64,000 nucleotides of DNA. It comes from Paramecium sonneborni. Lineage: Eukaryota > Ciliophora > Oligohymenophorea > Peniculida > Parameciidae. The notes below the pieces were generated by a model. It made no database searches. It had not been told where the DNA came from and saw nothing but the letters and a program-made list of their open reading frames with translations. The position numbers and the translations under genes were made by a program. Location of the stretch: NCBI GenBank assembly GCA_905182985.1, contig CAJJDN010000164.1, positions 122,346 through 186,345 of the forward strand. The letters run 5' to 3'. This document shows positions 1-12,001 of the stretch, in pieces. The stretch's first letter is position 1; every line of letters starts with the position of its first letter.

Positions 1-1891
1 GTTCTCATGCATTGTAAATATATGAGAATCTTAATCAAGAAATATTTGATATAAAAGTTTGTCAATTATAGAAAGCAATGACTACATATTTGAATCCTTA
101 TTCAACAAGAATAATTTTAATAGCAAAAGAGAAAATACATTAAATGTAATATAATCTACATGTTGTATATGAATTTGGATAGGTTAATAAGAATGCTTAA
201 AGTTTAAGAGAATAAAAAGAAGGATATATGGAGGACAGAGCTATACAATTCTTGGAATTTTTATGTCATAATTTTATTTTGGGTGCTCGATATTCAAATG
301 AATTCTTAGATATTAGTCCATAAAATATATTTATAAGTGGTAATAATTCTTATATTGTATCTAATTTTGGAATAACATATATTGGAACTAAATTTCATAG
401 AATTTATACACCCTCTACAGATCCAATAATAATGAAAGAGAAAAAGCCTTCTAATACTAATATTCTTTATAACTATGCTTTTAAAGCTGGATTACTTACT
501 CTGTGTCTTATGACTTAAATAGATCCAAAAGATTTCTTTTTTGAAGATGGATAATTCAAAGAATAGTTATTAGATAATTTATTATATCTTTTATAAGAGG
601 ACAAGTAAGAAAATAAAATTAGATAAAAACATTTTATTGTTGATATTTGTTAATTTTTTGATACTCTAACTTATACAAGAGAATAAGATTATAAAGAATA
701 ATAATAAACTTTTACATTTGAATAATCTAAAAATCCAGAACCTGGAAAGAAATTCAAATATAAAAAATCTGAAAGATATCTTTAACATAAATATTCTAAA
801 GAATTGTTAGAAATCCTAAAAAAATTACTAAATGTTTCAAATATATAAAGTAGATCAATTTTTTAATAATTGATTTGTCAACCTGAAAATATATTAGGTG
901 TAAAAAATCCATATGATGAAAAAGAAAAAGATAAATATAACTATAGTAATGGAACATTTAAAGATGATTAATTGAATGGTTGTGGAATAATATAATTAGA
1001 TGAACAAGATGAATAAAATAAATAAAAAAATATAAGGATAATCTAAATTTGTGGAAGTTTTAAAGATGGAGAACCTTAGAATGCTTATAATAAAAATAGT
1101 GTTTTTAATACAAAGTTTGAGTGTCAAATGGAAAATTTGTAATGTCTTTTACCTTTAAGATATGTAAATAATGAATTTTTATATTTGAATGATGAAATTG
1201 TATCTCCAATCAATCCAATAGGCTTACAAAAAAAAGAATCAATATATTATTTTAAAGGTAAATATGAAAATGGTCAATTAAAAAAAGGAGTTTCATACCA
1301 ATTAGATAAGACAATATTTGAAGGAGAATTTAAAAATAATTAGCCTTATGAAGGCAAGATGATTTATCCTAATTCAGATATTTTTGAAGGGTTTTTAGAA
1401 GGTTTCAATAAGAAAAAAGGTACTTTGATTTTCAATGGCAGAAAATTTGAAGGGTAATTTTAGAATGATTAATTTTTCAAAGGATATATAGAATATGAAG
1501 ATGGAGGATTCTTTTTTGGTAATTTTAAAAATGGATAGAAAGGTAATTTTTAATATATTGATTATTATTAGTCAAGGCTGGAATTTATAAATATCCTAAT
1601 TCCACAATTTAATATTAGGGATTATATGCTGAAGATGTTAGACATGGTAAAGGAACTTTCATTGATAAATCTAAAGATAATTTTATGTAAGAAGTTGTTT
1701 ATAATTATGGAATGTGTGAAACTAAACTTAATGAACATTTTGAATAGGCTTTGAAGGAAATTCAAGAAAAATAAAAACACTCAAAAAATCTTCAAAAAAA
1801 TAATAAATAATAAAATGAAAATGATGAAGAAATTCAAGAAGATATTGAAGAAAATCCAGGAGATGATAATGAAGATGGAGAAGAAGGTTGA
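1..1891 (+). CDS. Pseudokinase-like protein with MORN repeats (5' truncated)
   Basis: The frame is open from the window edge to TGA 1889-1891 with one 29-nt GTA..TAG intron at 1543-1571. The first 150 residues look like the C-lobe of a protein kinase. Where the catalytic loop should be there is DISPQNIF (about 309-332), and where DFG should be there is SNFG (about 363), so the catalytic Asp residues are not evident and activity is doubtful. From about 945 to 1560 there are MORN-type repeats (for example NGTFKDDQLNGCGI, then EGxFKN/GxF units). The tail is acidic and Q-rich. MORN proteins usually act at membranes or the cortex. The family call is firm; the function is unknown. Confidence 0.75.
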
Positions 1892-1988
1892 TTTTATATT
1901 ATTTTAATACATATATCTAAAGTTTTATATTAAAATAATACAATTTATTAAGTGTTAATATTAGTTTCATTCATACGAACCTTTCTTA

Positions 1989-2673
1989 ATGGTTAGTAAA
2001 ATTGGAAAAGATATAATAAGTTTATAAAAATTTAGATATTGATCTTTTAAGAACCAAGTTACTACAAAAAAATTATTTTACAATGTATTAATTATTTCAA
2101 TCCTATGATAATCTTAATTGCAGAAAATATTTAAAGGATAAATAGTCTGATTAATATGCATTGCAGAATGTAAATTAGTGCAGTTTTTTATCCATTTTTT
2201 ATAATGATTGTCTGATGTAAGTAAAAATTATTTTTTATATTCTTAGTTATTTTTATTTAATTTTTTTAAACTGTTAGCAAAAATTTTCAGTTTTCTAGCT
2301 ATCGTTTTTAGTTTTAGAAGTTGGGGTAACGGTAGTTAGAAATCTTAAAAAATTCTTTTGATTCTCAAATTTTTTTATGACTAAAAAACCTTTCAATGTT
2401 TTTGATATTATCGTTTAGCTAGAGTTTGATAAATTTCACTAGATTTTGGTAAATTTTATTTTAAATGATTAATGTTTTTCATCTAATATTAATAAATTAT
2501 TGTAATCAATAAGCACTTTTCCCTATCCTATAAGCATCAATAGTAAAGCTACTTAAAATTCAATTTACTAACTAAATTGCCTATAATTAATATTAAAACA
2601 CCAATAATGTAGTCTACCAAACAATACTGTATTAATTGAATTAATTGACTATTGGATTAAATTAATAAAATGA
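1989..2673 (+). CDS. Hypothetical protein with an in-frame TGA
   Basis: One reading frame (positions = 1 mod 3) stays coding-like from about 1990 to TGA 2671-2673. The last part, from ATG 2377, is 98 codons with ordinary composition. The upstream part (LLRTKLLQKNYFTMY and on) is in the same frame but is broken by one TGA at 2359-2361. The ATG at 1989 reaches this frame only through a 40-nt GTA..TAG intron (1996-2035). Without that intron no ATG precedes the frame. Possible readings are two adjacent small genes, a decayed gene, or sense use of TGA. No domain recognised. Confidence 0.4.
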
Positions 2674-2884
2674 TTGGACTTTGATGAATGTGTAATATAT
2701 GAATTTTAGGATCTATATCCATAGAGTATAATCTATGTGAAAGAAAGAATTTTTTTTATTTCAAACATCAGAATATCTTAAAAAGAATCTGAATTTTTTT
2801 AGACTTACCTTATACTTCTATCTCTTATTATTTAAATAAAAAAAAATTATATTTTGTGTTTTCACAAAAATTTATTCTGCAGAG

Positions 2885-3859
2885 ATGAAGAGATAATTTT
2901 TGAAGATGGTCAATTAAAATTACTATAAAATATATTTAAAATCTTTCTAGACAACGCCAAGATCAAGATAAAATTGATTTTAAAGAATAAGTTCTTTTTA
3001 TTAACTAAAGTAGAAAACCAATATTTCATCTTTGGATTAATAAAAAGATCATTATTTTTTCCATTACTAATATGTAACCCAAAGAATAACCCTTAAAGAA
3101 GAGAATCCCTTTTTTTTAAGAACCAATAGATGTTGAATAGAATTGGGTAGGAATTTGGATTCATAATATAGAACATTCAGAAGAAAAGGGAAAATTAATT
3201 TCGTTTAAGAGACAAAGGAAAAATGAATAGTGGAATATTATTAAGTAAAATGGTAAATAGAATTTAGACAAGAGGATGCTATATAAAAGGAGAAAGAAGC
3301 ATAGAAGGAATTTAATGATGAAATAGATATTCAGGATGGATTTGGAGATGAAGGAAATGATAGGAAGGTCGAAATATAAATATAATATAATTTTAATGTT
3401 AAATAAGTAAACAGAATAAATATTTTCCTAATTGTAAGGGGCTTTTGCATGGGTTGAAAAAATGAGAAAGAAGAAGCCAATGACTTCAGATATGTAAATA
3501 AAGGAATTGTTATACTTTTTAAATATTGATGCAACTAATGAAGAGATTGAGGCATTGAATGAATTAGCTAATCCAGAAGGAGAACAGGACATTTAATATG
3601 AAAAATTATACAAAGTGTTTATGAATGATTAACAATAAGAGTAGAGGGAAGTTTTGGAGGCTTTTAGGTTGTTATCAGGTTCGAATAGGATTGAAGTAGA
3701 TAAATTAGAGAATTGGCTCTACATTTATGATAAAAAATATAGAAATAATGTAAGTTAAATTAAATATTAAAGACTAAGCAATTTATAGCTTAATTGAAGT
3801 AATCACCGAGTTACAAATAAGGATATTTGGATTTTGAGAAATATGTGAAAGAGGGTTGA
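2885..3859 (+). CDS. EF-hand-like protein, 5' end and one join unresolved
   Basis: Three consecutive coding blocks lead to TGA 3857-3859. Block one (about 2945-3265) runs to a 23-nt GTA..TAG intron inside ...NIIK/QEDA. Block two is acidic. Block three (about 3408-3760) reads like a calmodulin-type fold, with helices such as IKELLYFLNIDATNEEIEAL, and ends GYLDFEKYVKEG, an EF-hand-like C-terminus. Joining blocks two and three needs a non-standard 40-nt GTC..AAG intron (3368-3407) or a frameshift. An intron starting at 3757 ends in AAG. The start codon is not certain; 2885 is the nearest upstream ATG. Probable calcium-sensor-like protein; canonical Ca-binding loops are not clear. Confidence 0.45.
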
Positions 3860-3914
3860 TAGTTATAAATAAATTAAATGTAAAAAACAAATATAAAATC
3901 TGTTACAGCTCGAC

Positions 3915-5409
3915 ATGAGTAAGCGAAAGCCAAACTCACTAAGTATGAATGAAATTGAATAATTAGAGAATAATTTCTAACTCTAGCAAAAATGTGTTAG
4001 AGTACAAGCACTCAATAATTGATCAATAAGAAATTGCCATCATAATAAAAACCTGTATTAGCAAGTTAATTGAATATTTCTCCTAGAAATAATACACCAA
4101 AAAGTTGTAGAACTGCATAAGAAGTATATTGATTTGTTAAAGAATAGATGAAATATTTTCTTTATTAAAAGAATCTAGTTAAAGATCCAATTAATAAACC
4201 GCAAAATCATTCTTAATTACTTCCTAAGACTAAGAACAGTTTACATCGAAATTTCTCTTAATTAGAAAAATCATCAAATAGCTAATAAAACAACGTATAA
4301 TCAACAGCTCCAAATACAGTAAAAAAAAAATACAATTTACTTTCAACTGACTCAGCAAATAAATCAGATTAACGATTTTCATCTGTTTAATTTGCATAAC
4401 AAATAGCTCAATAATTAAAGAAGAAGTTTGAACCACATTAACCATAGCAAAAGAAAGAAAATTTACATGTTAGCTTAGATGATTTTGTAACATAAATAAA
4501 TAGACCTCAATCAATAATTTCACCTTTTAAATAAACAAAATCGTTATCCCCATCAACAAGAGTTAATGTTGTATAATCTAAAAGTATTTATTGTATTAGA
4601 TTAGATTCCCTATATTATGTATCCTCTTTAGTTGAATCTTTTAGACATATTCTGCCATAAAATCAAGAACAATAATTATTTAGAGATCATGCAATCTAAA
4701 CATTCAATTGTGTTTCATTTTGTGTAAAATTACAAGAACCTACTAAGATGATTTTAGAATAAAAACGAATAGAAATTCCAATGAAATCAAATTATAAATG
4801 TATAATATAATCTTATACATTAACTTAGTTAAGAAAACTGTAGTATTTGATTTGGATGAAACTTTGATTCATTGTAATGAGAATCAAAATCTAAGAGCAG
4901 ATGTTTATTTACCTATTACATTTCCCTCGGGTGATACAGCATAAGCTGGTATTAATATTCGTCCTTATGCAAAATGGATTTTATAAGAATTGAGTCAACT
5001 TTGTGAAGTTATAGTTTTTACTGCTTCTCATTAATGTTATGCTAGTTAAGTGATTAAATATTTGGATCCCAATTAACAATTTCTTTCTGGATAATTATTT
5101 AGGGATAGATGTGTATTATCTTAGGATGGAGTGCATATTAAAGATTTGAGAGTTTTGAATAGGGATCTAAAAGATATTGTATTAGTTGACAATGCAGCTT
5201 ATAGTTTTGGAGTTCATTTAGAAAATGGAATTCCCATTATTCCATATTATGATAATAAAGAGGATAGAGAATTAAAAATGTTATATGATTTCCTTGTAGA
5301 TCAAGTATTACCTGCACCAGATAGTAGATTAGTTTTGCAATCAGTTTTTAGATTAAGAGAATATTATAATTATGGGGAACCGAAATAAGCAATAGAGAAA
5401 TTATATTGA
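3915..5409 (+). CDS. CTD small-phosphatase-like (FCP/SCP, NIF domain) protein
   Basis: About 470 residues after removal of three introns (29, 24 and 29 nt). The N-terminal 300 residues are basic, Q/S-rich and disordered. The C-terminal 190 residues form the HAD-type phosphatase domain: VVFDLDETLIH carries the DxDxT nucleophile signature, followed by VIVFTASHQCYA and later DIVLVDNAAYSFGVHLENGI with the conserved D(N/D) motif. This family removes phosphate from serines, classically in the RNA polymerase II CTD. All catalytic motifs are present, so it is probably active. The first intron (4002-4030) would end in AAG and is inferred from frame only. Confidence 0.85.
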
Positions 5410-5522
5410 TTTTATATATAGTTTAATAATTTTATGTTCAACAGAATTTATGTAAATGTAATTTTTGTACATTTTAGTTTAGGATAATATAATAAAATTA
5501 TTATTAATTTTTACCACAATTA

Positions 5523-7008
5523 ATGACTCTTTCGATAACTATTTCTCAATAAATTAAAGCTTATAATCTAGCAGCATGTCCAACATTACCAGAATTTATG
5601 GAAACAGCATACAAAACTTAGAAGTCTTTGAAAAAGAATGAGCAATTTAGAAAGCGTATTGAAGTTATTTAAGGGTTTGAATTTAATACAGCTTCAACTT
5701 AGATTGAAGAAAGCAATGATTAATAGTATATTATAGCATCAGGACTTTATGCCCCTTCAATAAAGATTTTTGAAACATCATAATTATCAATGAAATGTAG
5801 TAGAGGTCTTGATTCAGAAATAGTTAAATTTTGTTTATTAGGAGATGATTACAAAAAAATTGCTATGGTCTGTGAAGATCGAAATGTGGAATTACATGCT
5901 CAATATGGTAAACATTTTAAACTTAGAGTTCCTAAATAACCAACTGATATGGTATTATTATGTATTAATATGATATTAGATATATAATCCTTATAATTGT
6001 AATTTATTGGTGTCTTCTTAGAATGAAGATATCACCAGATTAAATTTAGAACTTGGATCATTTGTAGAATCATACAATATTTAATAAGAGACAGGAGTTA
6101 ATTGTTTATGTATGCATGATTAGTTGTAATTGGGATTAGTGGGTGGCAATAAATAACTTAGTGTTATTGATTTTAGATCTGATTAGGTTGTTCAATAGTT
6201 AGGAGTTAGTGATATTACTAGTTTAGCTACTTAAAATCTTTAGGTTGCTTTAGGAACAAAGGAAGGATAGATTAAATTATTTGATTTGAGAAAACATATA
6301 CCAATTCATATCTATTAACATTAATATCGGTTACCTATTAAAAAGATTGTTATGAATGATGATATGATTGTTTCTTGTGATGCAAAAATATTAAAATTTT
6401 GGAAGGCTAATCGTTTATTCACTAATATTGAACCATAAAATGAGATAAATTCATTTACATGGATTAAGAACTCTGGAATGTTTTTATTAGCATTAGAATA
6501 ACCAAGAATGGGAATTTATTTTATTCCATAATTAAATTCAGCTCCTAAATGGTGTCCATTCTTAGATAATTTAACTGAAGAAATGGAAGAAGAAGAATAG
6601 TAGACAGTTTATGATGAATATAAATTTTTATCATATGAAGAATTGGAAAGATTAGAAGCTTTACATTTATTGGAAACTGCAATGTTAAAACCTTATTCTC
6701 ATGGATATTTAATTCATTTGAAATTATATTTGAAATTAAGATAATAAAAAGGTCTTGATTTTGATGACTATAAATAAAAAAGAATTTAATAAAATTATGA
6801 GAAATAATTAGAGGCTGAAAGAGTTAGTAAAGGTTATGTGATACCTGATGAACCTGAAATTGAATAACCTATAAAGTAGATTGATCCAAGATTTTAGAAA
6901 ATGTTAAAAGATAATGATTTTACAGTTGATAAGAAATCTGAAGCTTGGAAGAGAGCTCATCCAAGTGAAATGGGAATTAAGAAATAAATAAATAAAAAGA
7001 AGAGATGA
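5523..7008 (+). CDS. NOL10: Nucleolar protein 10 / Enp2 (WD40, ribosome biogenesis)
   Basis: 485 residues with a single 28-nt intron (5952-5979). The N-terminus carries Enp2 family features: KKNEQFRKRIEVIQGFEF, then YIIASGLYAPSIKIFE, LDSEIVKFCLLGDDYKK and VELHAQYGKHFKLRVP. A WD40 propeller follows, then a charged C-terminal segment including PYSHGYLIHLKLYLKLR and a Lys-rich end. Enp2/NOL10 is an SSU-processome factor acting in 18S rRNA maturation in the nucleolus. Length is shorter than the yeast and human proteins at the C-terminus. The call is confident from the conserved N-terminal blocks. Confidence 0.92.
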
Positions 7009-7084
7009 AATTTTTAATCTATTTATAAGTTTTAGTTTGTATATAAATATATAAATTAATTAAATTTTTTAAAAATCGCGCCAT

Positions 7085-8188
7085 ATGATAATAGAGGAAA
7101 TATCTGGTAATAAAAAGAAATAGAACATACCTTGGATTGAGAAATATAGACCATCTACTTTGGATGAAGTAATATCTCATGAAGAAATAGTATCAACAAG
7201 TAAGAGTTATCTTAATTTTAGTAAAAAAGTTTAATGAAAAAAATCGATTACCAAATTTATTACTTTATGGACCTCCAGGAACAGGAAAGACTTCAACAAT
7301 AATTGCCTTAGCAAAATAGATCTATTAAAATAAATATAATTAGATGGTTTTAGAAGTATTAAGAAAATAGTTAATTTTAATAGCTTAATGCATCAGATGA
7401 AAGAGGCATTAATACAGTGAGAGAAACTATAAAAGGATTTGCAGAGTCACAATCATTTACATTCACAAAAGATAAAAACACATCTATAAAATTAGTAATA
7501 TTAGATGAAGCTGATGCAATGACAGCAGCAGCATAATTTGCATTACGTCGAAGTAAATTTAAATATATATAAATAAATTTAAGTTATTGAAAAATATGCA
7601 AAGACTACTAGATTTTGTTTTATTTGCAATCATATTTCTTAGATCATACCAGCAATCTAGAGTAGGTGTACAAGATTTAAATTTAAATAAATTGGTTTGA
7701 ATGTAGCTAGTTTAAGAATCAAATAAATTTGTGATTAAGAGAATATTAATTTGGATGATAATGCTATAAGATCAGTTTTTGAATTATGTTGTGGTGATAT
7801 GAGAAGAGTAGTCAATATGTTATAATCTTTGTCTTTGTCGATTTAAAATTCGAATACAGAGATGATAAATTCTTCATATGTATATTAATTCACAGGTATG
7901 GCACATCCTGATCTGATTAAATAGATTTTAGAATATTTAATGAACTAAAGTGAAATTTCAAAGACTTACTCTAAAATAAAAACAATTTTGAATGAATAAG
8001 GAATATCATTATAATTATTGCTTACTGAATTGAGTGTATAATTATAGGGATTGAATGTGTTTAATGATAAATAGAAATGTGATATAATAGAGAGAATGGC
8101 AGAACTAGAGTATCGTCTTTCAATTTGTTGCAATGATTCAATTTAGTTACTTTCTTTGATAGGTATTTTCAATGAAGTTCTTTTATGA
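7085..8188 (+). CDS. RFC5: Replication factor C small subunit (RFC5 type)
   Basis: 340 residues, the usual length, after three introns (7200-7221, 7356-7383, 7553-7583). Visible motifs: [17 protein letters not shown] (RFC box), [10 protein letters not shown] (Walker A), [10 protein letters not shown] (Walker B), a sensor-1 segment [20 protein letters not shown] and the SRC-type motif. It is a clamp-loader AAA+ ATPase subunit that helps load PCNA onto DNA. The ISHEEI and IIPAIQSRCTRF blocks fit RFC5 (yeast Rfc3) better than RFC2 or RFC4. The third intron ends in AAG, which the conserved ALRR-IIEK junction requires. Confidence 0.93.
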
Positions 8189-8232
8189 TCAAATATTTTT
8201 ATTTAAAATAAAAAATAAATCCTTATTTAAAT

Positions 8233-8893
8233 ATGGCAGAGGAATAAATTGTCACTGTGAAATTTGCCAATTAACCAAAACTTTTTGGAAAATGGGATTA
8301 TGATGAAGTCTAAGTAACAGACTAATGTTTCAAAGATTATATAGCAGTTTAAACATCAAAATCGAGAGTATTTGTTCCTCATACAGCTGGAAGGTTTTAA
8401 ATAGTGTGAATATATAGATATTAACGTAAGAAGTTTAGAAAAGCTTAATGTCCAATAGTTGAAAGATTGGCAGGTGCATTAATGTTTCATGGTCGTAATA
8501 CTGGTAAAAAAGTGAAAGCTGTAGCAATAATTAGACATGCATTTGAAATAGTTCATTTACTTACAGGGAAGAATCCTCTTTAAGTTTTAAGTTTGGCAGT
8601 TTAGAGAGGTGGAGCAAGAGAAGATTTTACTAAAGTTGGTACAGGAGGTGTTGCTAAATAATAAGCTGTTGATGTAGCACCTATTAGAAGAGTTAATGAA
8701 GTACTTAGATATAATATTTAAGGCTGTTCATAATTTAGCAAAAGGAGTTAGAGAGTCTGTGTTTAAAAAGATGAAGACTATTTCAGAAGCACTTGCTGAT
8801 GAACTTATTGCAGCAGCTAATGAAGATGGATAAAAATCATATACAATTAAAAAAAGAGATGAACTTGAAAAAGTAGCAAAAACAAATCGTTGA
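8233..8893 (+). CDS. RPS5: 40S ribosomal protein S5 (uS7)
   Basis: 204 residues, identical to the typical eukaryotic length. Conserved blocks: YQRKKFRKAQCPIVERL, a middle block [24 protein letters not shown] and the C-terminus [15 protein letters not shown]. It is part of the small ribosomal subunit head near the mRNA exit. Two introns are fixed by conserved protein sequence: 8394-8417 (24 nt, starts GTT, ends TAG) and 8701-8722 (22 nt, starts GTA, ends AAG). Starts about 45 bp after the RFC5 stop, on the same strand. Confidence 0.96.
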
Positions 8894-8932
8894 TTTATTT
8901 AGTATAATATATATGTATATTTAAATATACAT

Positions 8933-10285
8933 TCAATCAAGCATTTTTAGTTCCAATTCTGTACTGTTTTGTGAGATCACATATTTTTTATTGTTGAAAT
9001 ATTTGCTGTCTCTGTAGTACAATAGGTAATTCATCGAGGCACCTAAGAAGGTTATAAGGAATAGAATTCCTAACATATTGGAATAGGAAGATTAGGTTTC
9101 ATCTTGGACAACTTTACCAATAAAAATGGATGCCAAAGAAATTCCAAGACTTATACTAGAATAGACAACACCAAATGCTGTCCCTAATAATTAAGGAGAG
9201 ACCACCATTTAAATGCAAGGCCATAAGGTTACAACATAAGCAGCAAAGAATATTCCATTCAATAATTAACTTATTGCTGGGATAGTTAAGCAAGTACTTT
9301 CACAACTAGGCATTAGATATAATAGTGAAAATACACTCAACTGAATGAGACTTGTTATTTGTAAACCTTGCATTCTGTATCCATGTTTATCTACTAGATG
9401 ACCTAAATATGGAGCTATAAAAATTGCCATATAACATGGAAGTCCATATAGAGTAGCTGCAGAATAGGAAGATAAATGATACCTAATAATAATGAATGAA
9501 AATTAAATATACATACATTGATTTAAACATTTCTGCATTATTATAAGAGTAAATGTAATAACTTGTATAGCAGAATATCGAACTCATAGCAATTACATAA
9601 AAGTCAATGTTGAATTGAGTTAGTAATGCAAATGAAAACTAAGGAATAGTATCCTATTTAGTTTCAACTTCATAAAATTTATCTATTGTAGTAACTGTGT
9701 TGAGTCCAATAAATGATACTGTGCATAGTAATAAACATGATAGAATAGCTGTATCTAGACTGTAGTTATTGACTAAATAAGGTAGTAGAATTGTTGATGC
9801 AATTGTTCCACCACAAATAAATGCTGTATCAACGCTTACAATAAAGTTACTGTTACCTATATGCAAAAGATGCTTCCTTAAACCATTTCGATAAAATTTT
9901 ATATACTCCTACATAACAACTTTCTAAAAACAACCCCATAAAAAATCTTCCAATCAACATCAGTGTGAAGCAATTCAAAATAATTGACAAATAGCAAAGA
10001 ACTAATATTAACATTTTTTTAACATGTCCCAAAAATTATGAATAGCATAAATACAAATATGCCTCTTCTTGTTCCATACTTATCTAATAACATTCCTCCA
10101 ACAAAAGGCATTACAATATTTGGAAATGATCTAAATGAAAACAGTAAGTTGATTTAGAATTGATTCACTATGAAATGACTCTTTATTTCAGTTGCTAATA
10201 ACGATGGATAATCCACAAAAACTCGAAATGAGAACTAAGACAAGCTTGTTAGAAAGAGAATGACCCATTTGGTTTATGGTTTCAT
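8933..10285 (-). CDS. Major facilitator superfamily transporter, MFSD1-like
   Basis: About 425 residues in several exons. It has repeated hydrophobic segments and the MFS loop motif (GGMLLDKYGTRRG) between helices 2 and 3. A FRSFPNIVMPFVGG block, GRFFMGLFLESCYVGVYK and SKWFKEASFA resemble MFSD1, a lysosomal dipeptide exporter subunit. Introns seen: 9483-9512 (30 nt), 9835-9856 (22 nt, AAG end) and 10002-10023 (22 nt, GTT start); at least one more must exist for the frame to close. Start MKPQTKWVILFL at 10285; stop at 8933-8935. Convergent with RPS5. The substrate is inferred from the family only. Confidence 0.82.
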
Positions 10286-10897
10286 ATAATATTTAATTTA
10301 CGTATTAATATAGTTTTTGATACTGTATTAATTTAAGGATGCGTTTTAGAATCAAACTTAATATCTTCTTGTTTATATGGCTGTATTTCTGAAAACTGCA
10401 ACGCTTTACTTCAATTTAATACTTTTTATTTATTATTAATATTATCAACCAATCACAATTGTATAAAAAATCTTAATTCTCTTTATTATTTTATTAAAAG
10501 CATTCAATCATAAGGTTTTGAAGGTATATGCATTTGTGTATGATAAATTTATTAGCATTATAAAATCATAAATTTTAACATGTAAAAATTTATATTAAAT
10601 TCAGAAATTTTATTCTCTATTCAAACATTTAAATTAGAAAAATGCATTCTGAATTGATAAATTTATTTAATGAATAAAATCATAAATTATAAAATTTTAA
10701 AATTTATATTAAATCCAGAAATTTTATTCTCTAAAGACACACATTTTAAGTAAAAGAAAGAGAATGTTAATAAAAAATATATTGAAATCAAAAATTTAAT
10801 ACTTCTTAAAAAAAAATCATAAAAAAAAATAAATTTAATTATAAATGAAATCCAATATTAAATATTTTTGAATATAAAATAAAAATGATAATAATAA
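10286..10897. other. AT-rich spacer between divergent genes
   Basis: About 610 bp between the start of the MFS transporter (minus) and the next gene (plus). No coding-like frame was found. It holds an imperfect direct repeat described separately. Promoters for both genes should lie here, but no motif could be recognised. Confidence 0.5.
10567..10732. repeat. Imperfect direct repeat, about 50 bp, two copies
   Basis: A segment beginning cataaattttaa at 10567-10619 is repeated with few changes at 10681-10732. Both copies contain atttatattaaat, a (t/c)cagaaattttattctct core and a trailing A/T stretch. The copies lie about 114 bp apart in noncoding DNA. A possible remnant of local duplication; no function visible. 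Confidence 0.5.
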
Positions 10898-11944
10898 ATG
10901 TTAAAAAGTTAATCAACAGAACTATTTGTCAGTCCTGAAGAATTGTAAAGAATCACTTTCTTCGCTACTCAAAATTAGAGAAACAGTCATAAACCAAACA
11001 TCTCCAGTGCAAAATAAGAAGAGTATAGCTTTAAGCCTTTGGTAAGAATAACAAGTAATAAATTTTAGATAAATAAGAAATCTGCCAACATCTAAAGAAC
11101 AGTTGATGATCTTTTAAGATGGAATGAAAGAAAATCATAAAGATTGTAACAGTGCTATGATGATGCTGTAAATATGTATTTCTAAATAAATAGACATAAG
11201 AATTATAGTAAAATGCCAATCGATTAACACATGAAGTTGATACTAATCAACCAAGTGTTTTTGAGAGATTATATATAGTAAGAAAGAGCAATGAGACAAT
11301 TTAATGTAAATGTTATATTGCATTTAATTTATTAATTAGAGACCACTAAGCGTAACACCTCAGATTCTCATCCTTACTTTACTAAAAACATGTCAAACAC
11401 ACTATATTCAGAATATAAAAAATAAATGAGTGGAACTCCTGAATAATAAGAAAGCGAACAACAACAAGTTTAAGAATAAGAAGAGTAAACTTAAAAAGTT
11501 TGTTTACCAAATAGATTCTATTTTGATTAATCAGAATAATAGTAAAACACTGAACCTGAAGTATGAAACATAATATTTTGAATAGCCTAAAGTTACTATA
11601 CCATAACATATGTTTGTAGATTTTAGATAACAAATCAAATAAATTAACGAAGAACCTGAACCAATCCCCTCTAAGAAACCTATGAATAAAAAAGAAATTG
11701 ATTTGATGGTAGAGAGGTAAAGTACTCAACCCTCATCATTAGAATGAACAATTGGCTTCAAAAGAGAAATTTTAAGATCTAAGAATAATTAGATAGACAG
11801 ATGCAAAATGAATCTAACGAATGTACTTTCTATCCAAAACTTAGCTGCACCAAATAAACTAAGGTATAACAATCTATTTAAAATTCATAACGAGTTTCAT
11901 AACAATCTTCATATTCCAATTTATTTAGAAGTAAGAATAATTGA
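10898..11944 (+). CDS. Hypothetical ciliate protein with NECTFYPKL motif
   Basis: About 320 residues, no known domain. Hydrophilic and Q/E-rich, with RTVDDLLRWNERKSQRLQQC in the first third and ESNECTFYPKL near the C-terminus. 'ECTFxPK' motifs recur in many ciliate cytoskeletal or basal-body-type proteins and also occur in the neighbouring minus-strand gene (12002-13441). Three introns are inferred: one after RAMRQFN (3' end ambiguous), one 25 nt and one 26 nt at GTAAAG..TTAG before MNNWLQKR. Function unknown. Confidence 0.6.
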
Positions 11945-12001
11945 TTTTTATATATTTCATAACAATCATATATATATAAGTATTATAAATAGTCTTTAAA
12001 A

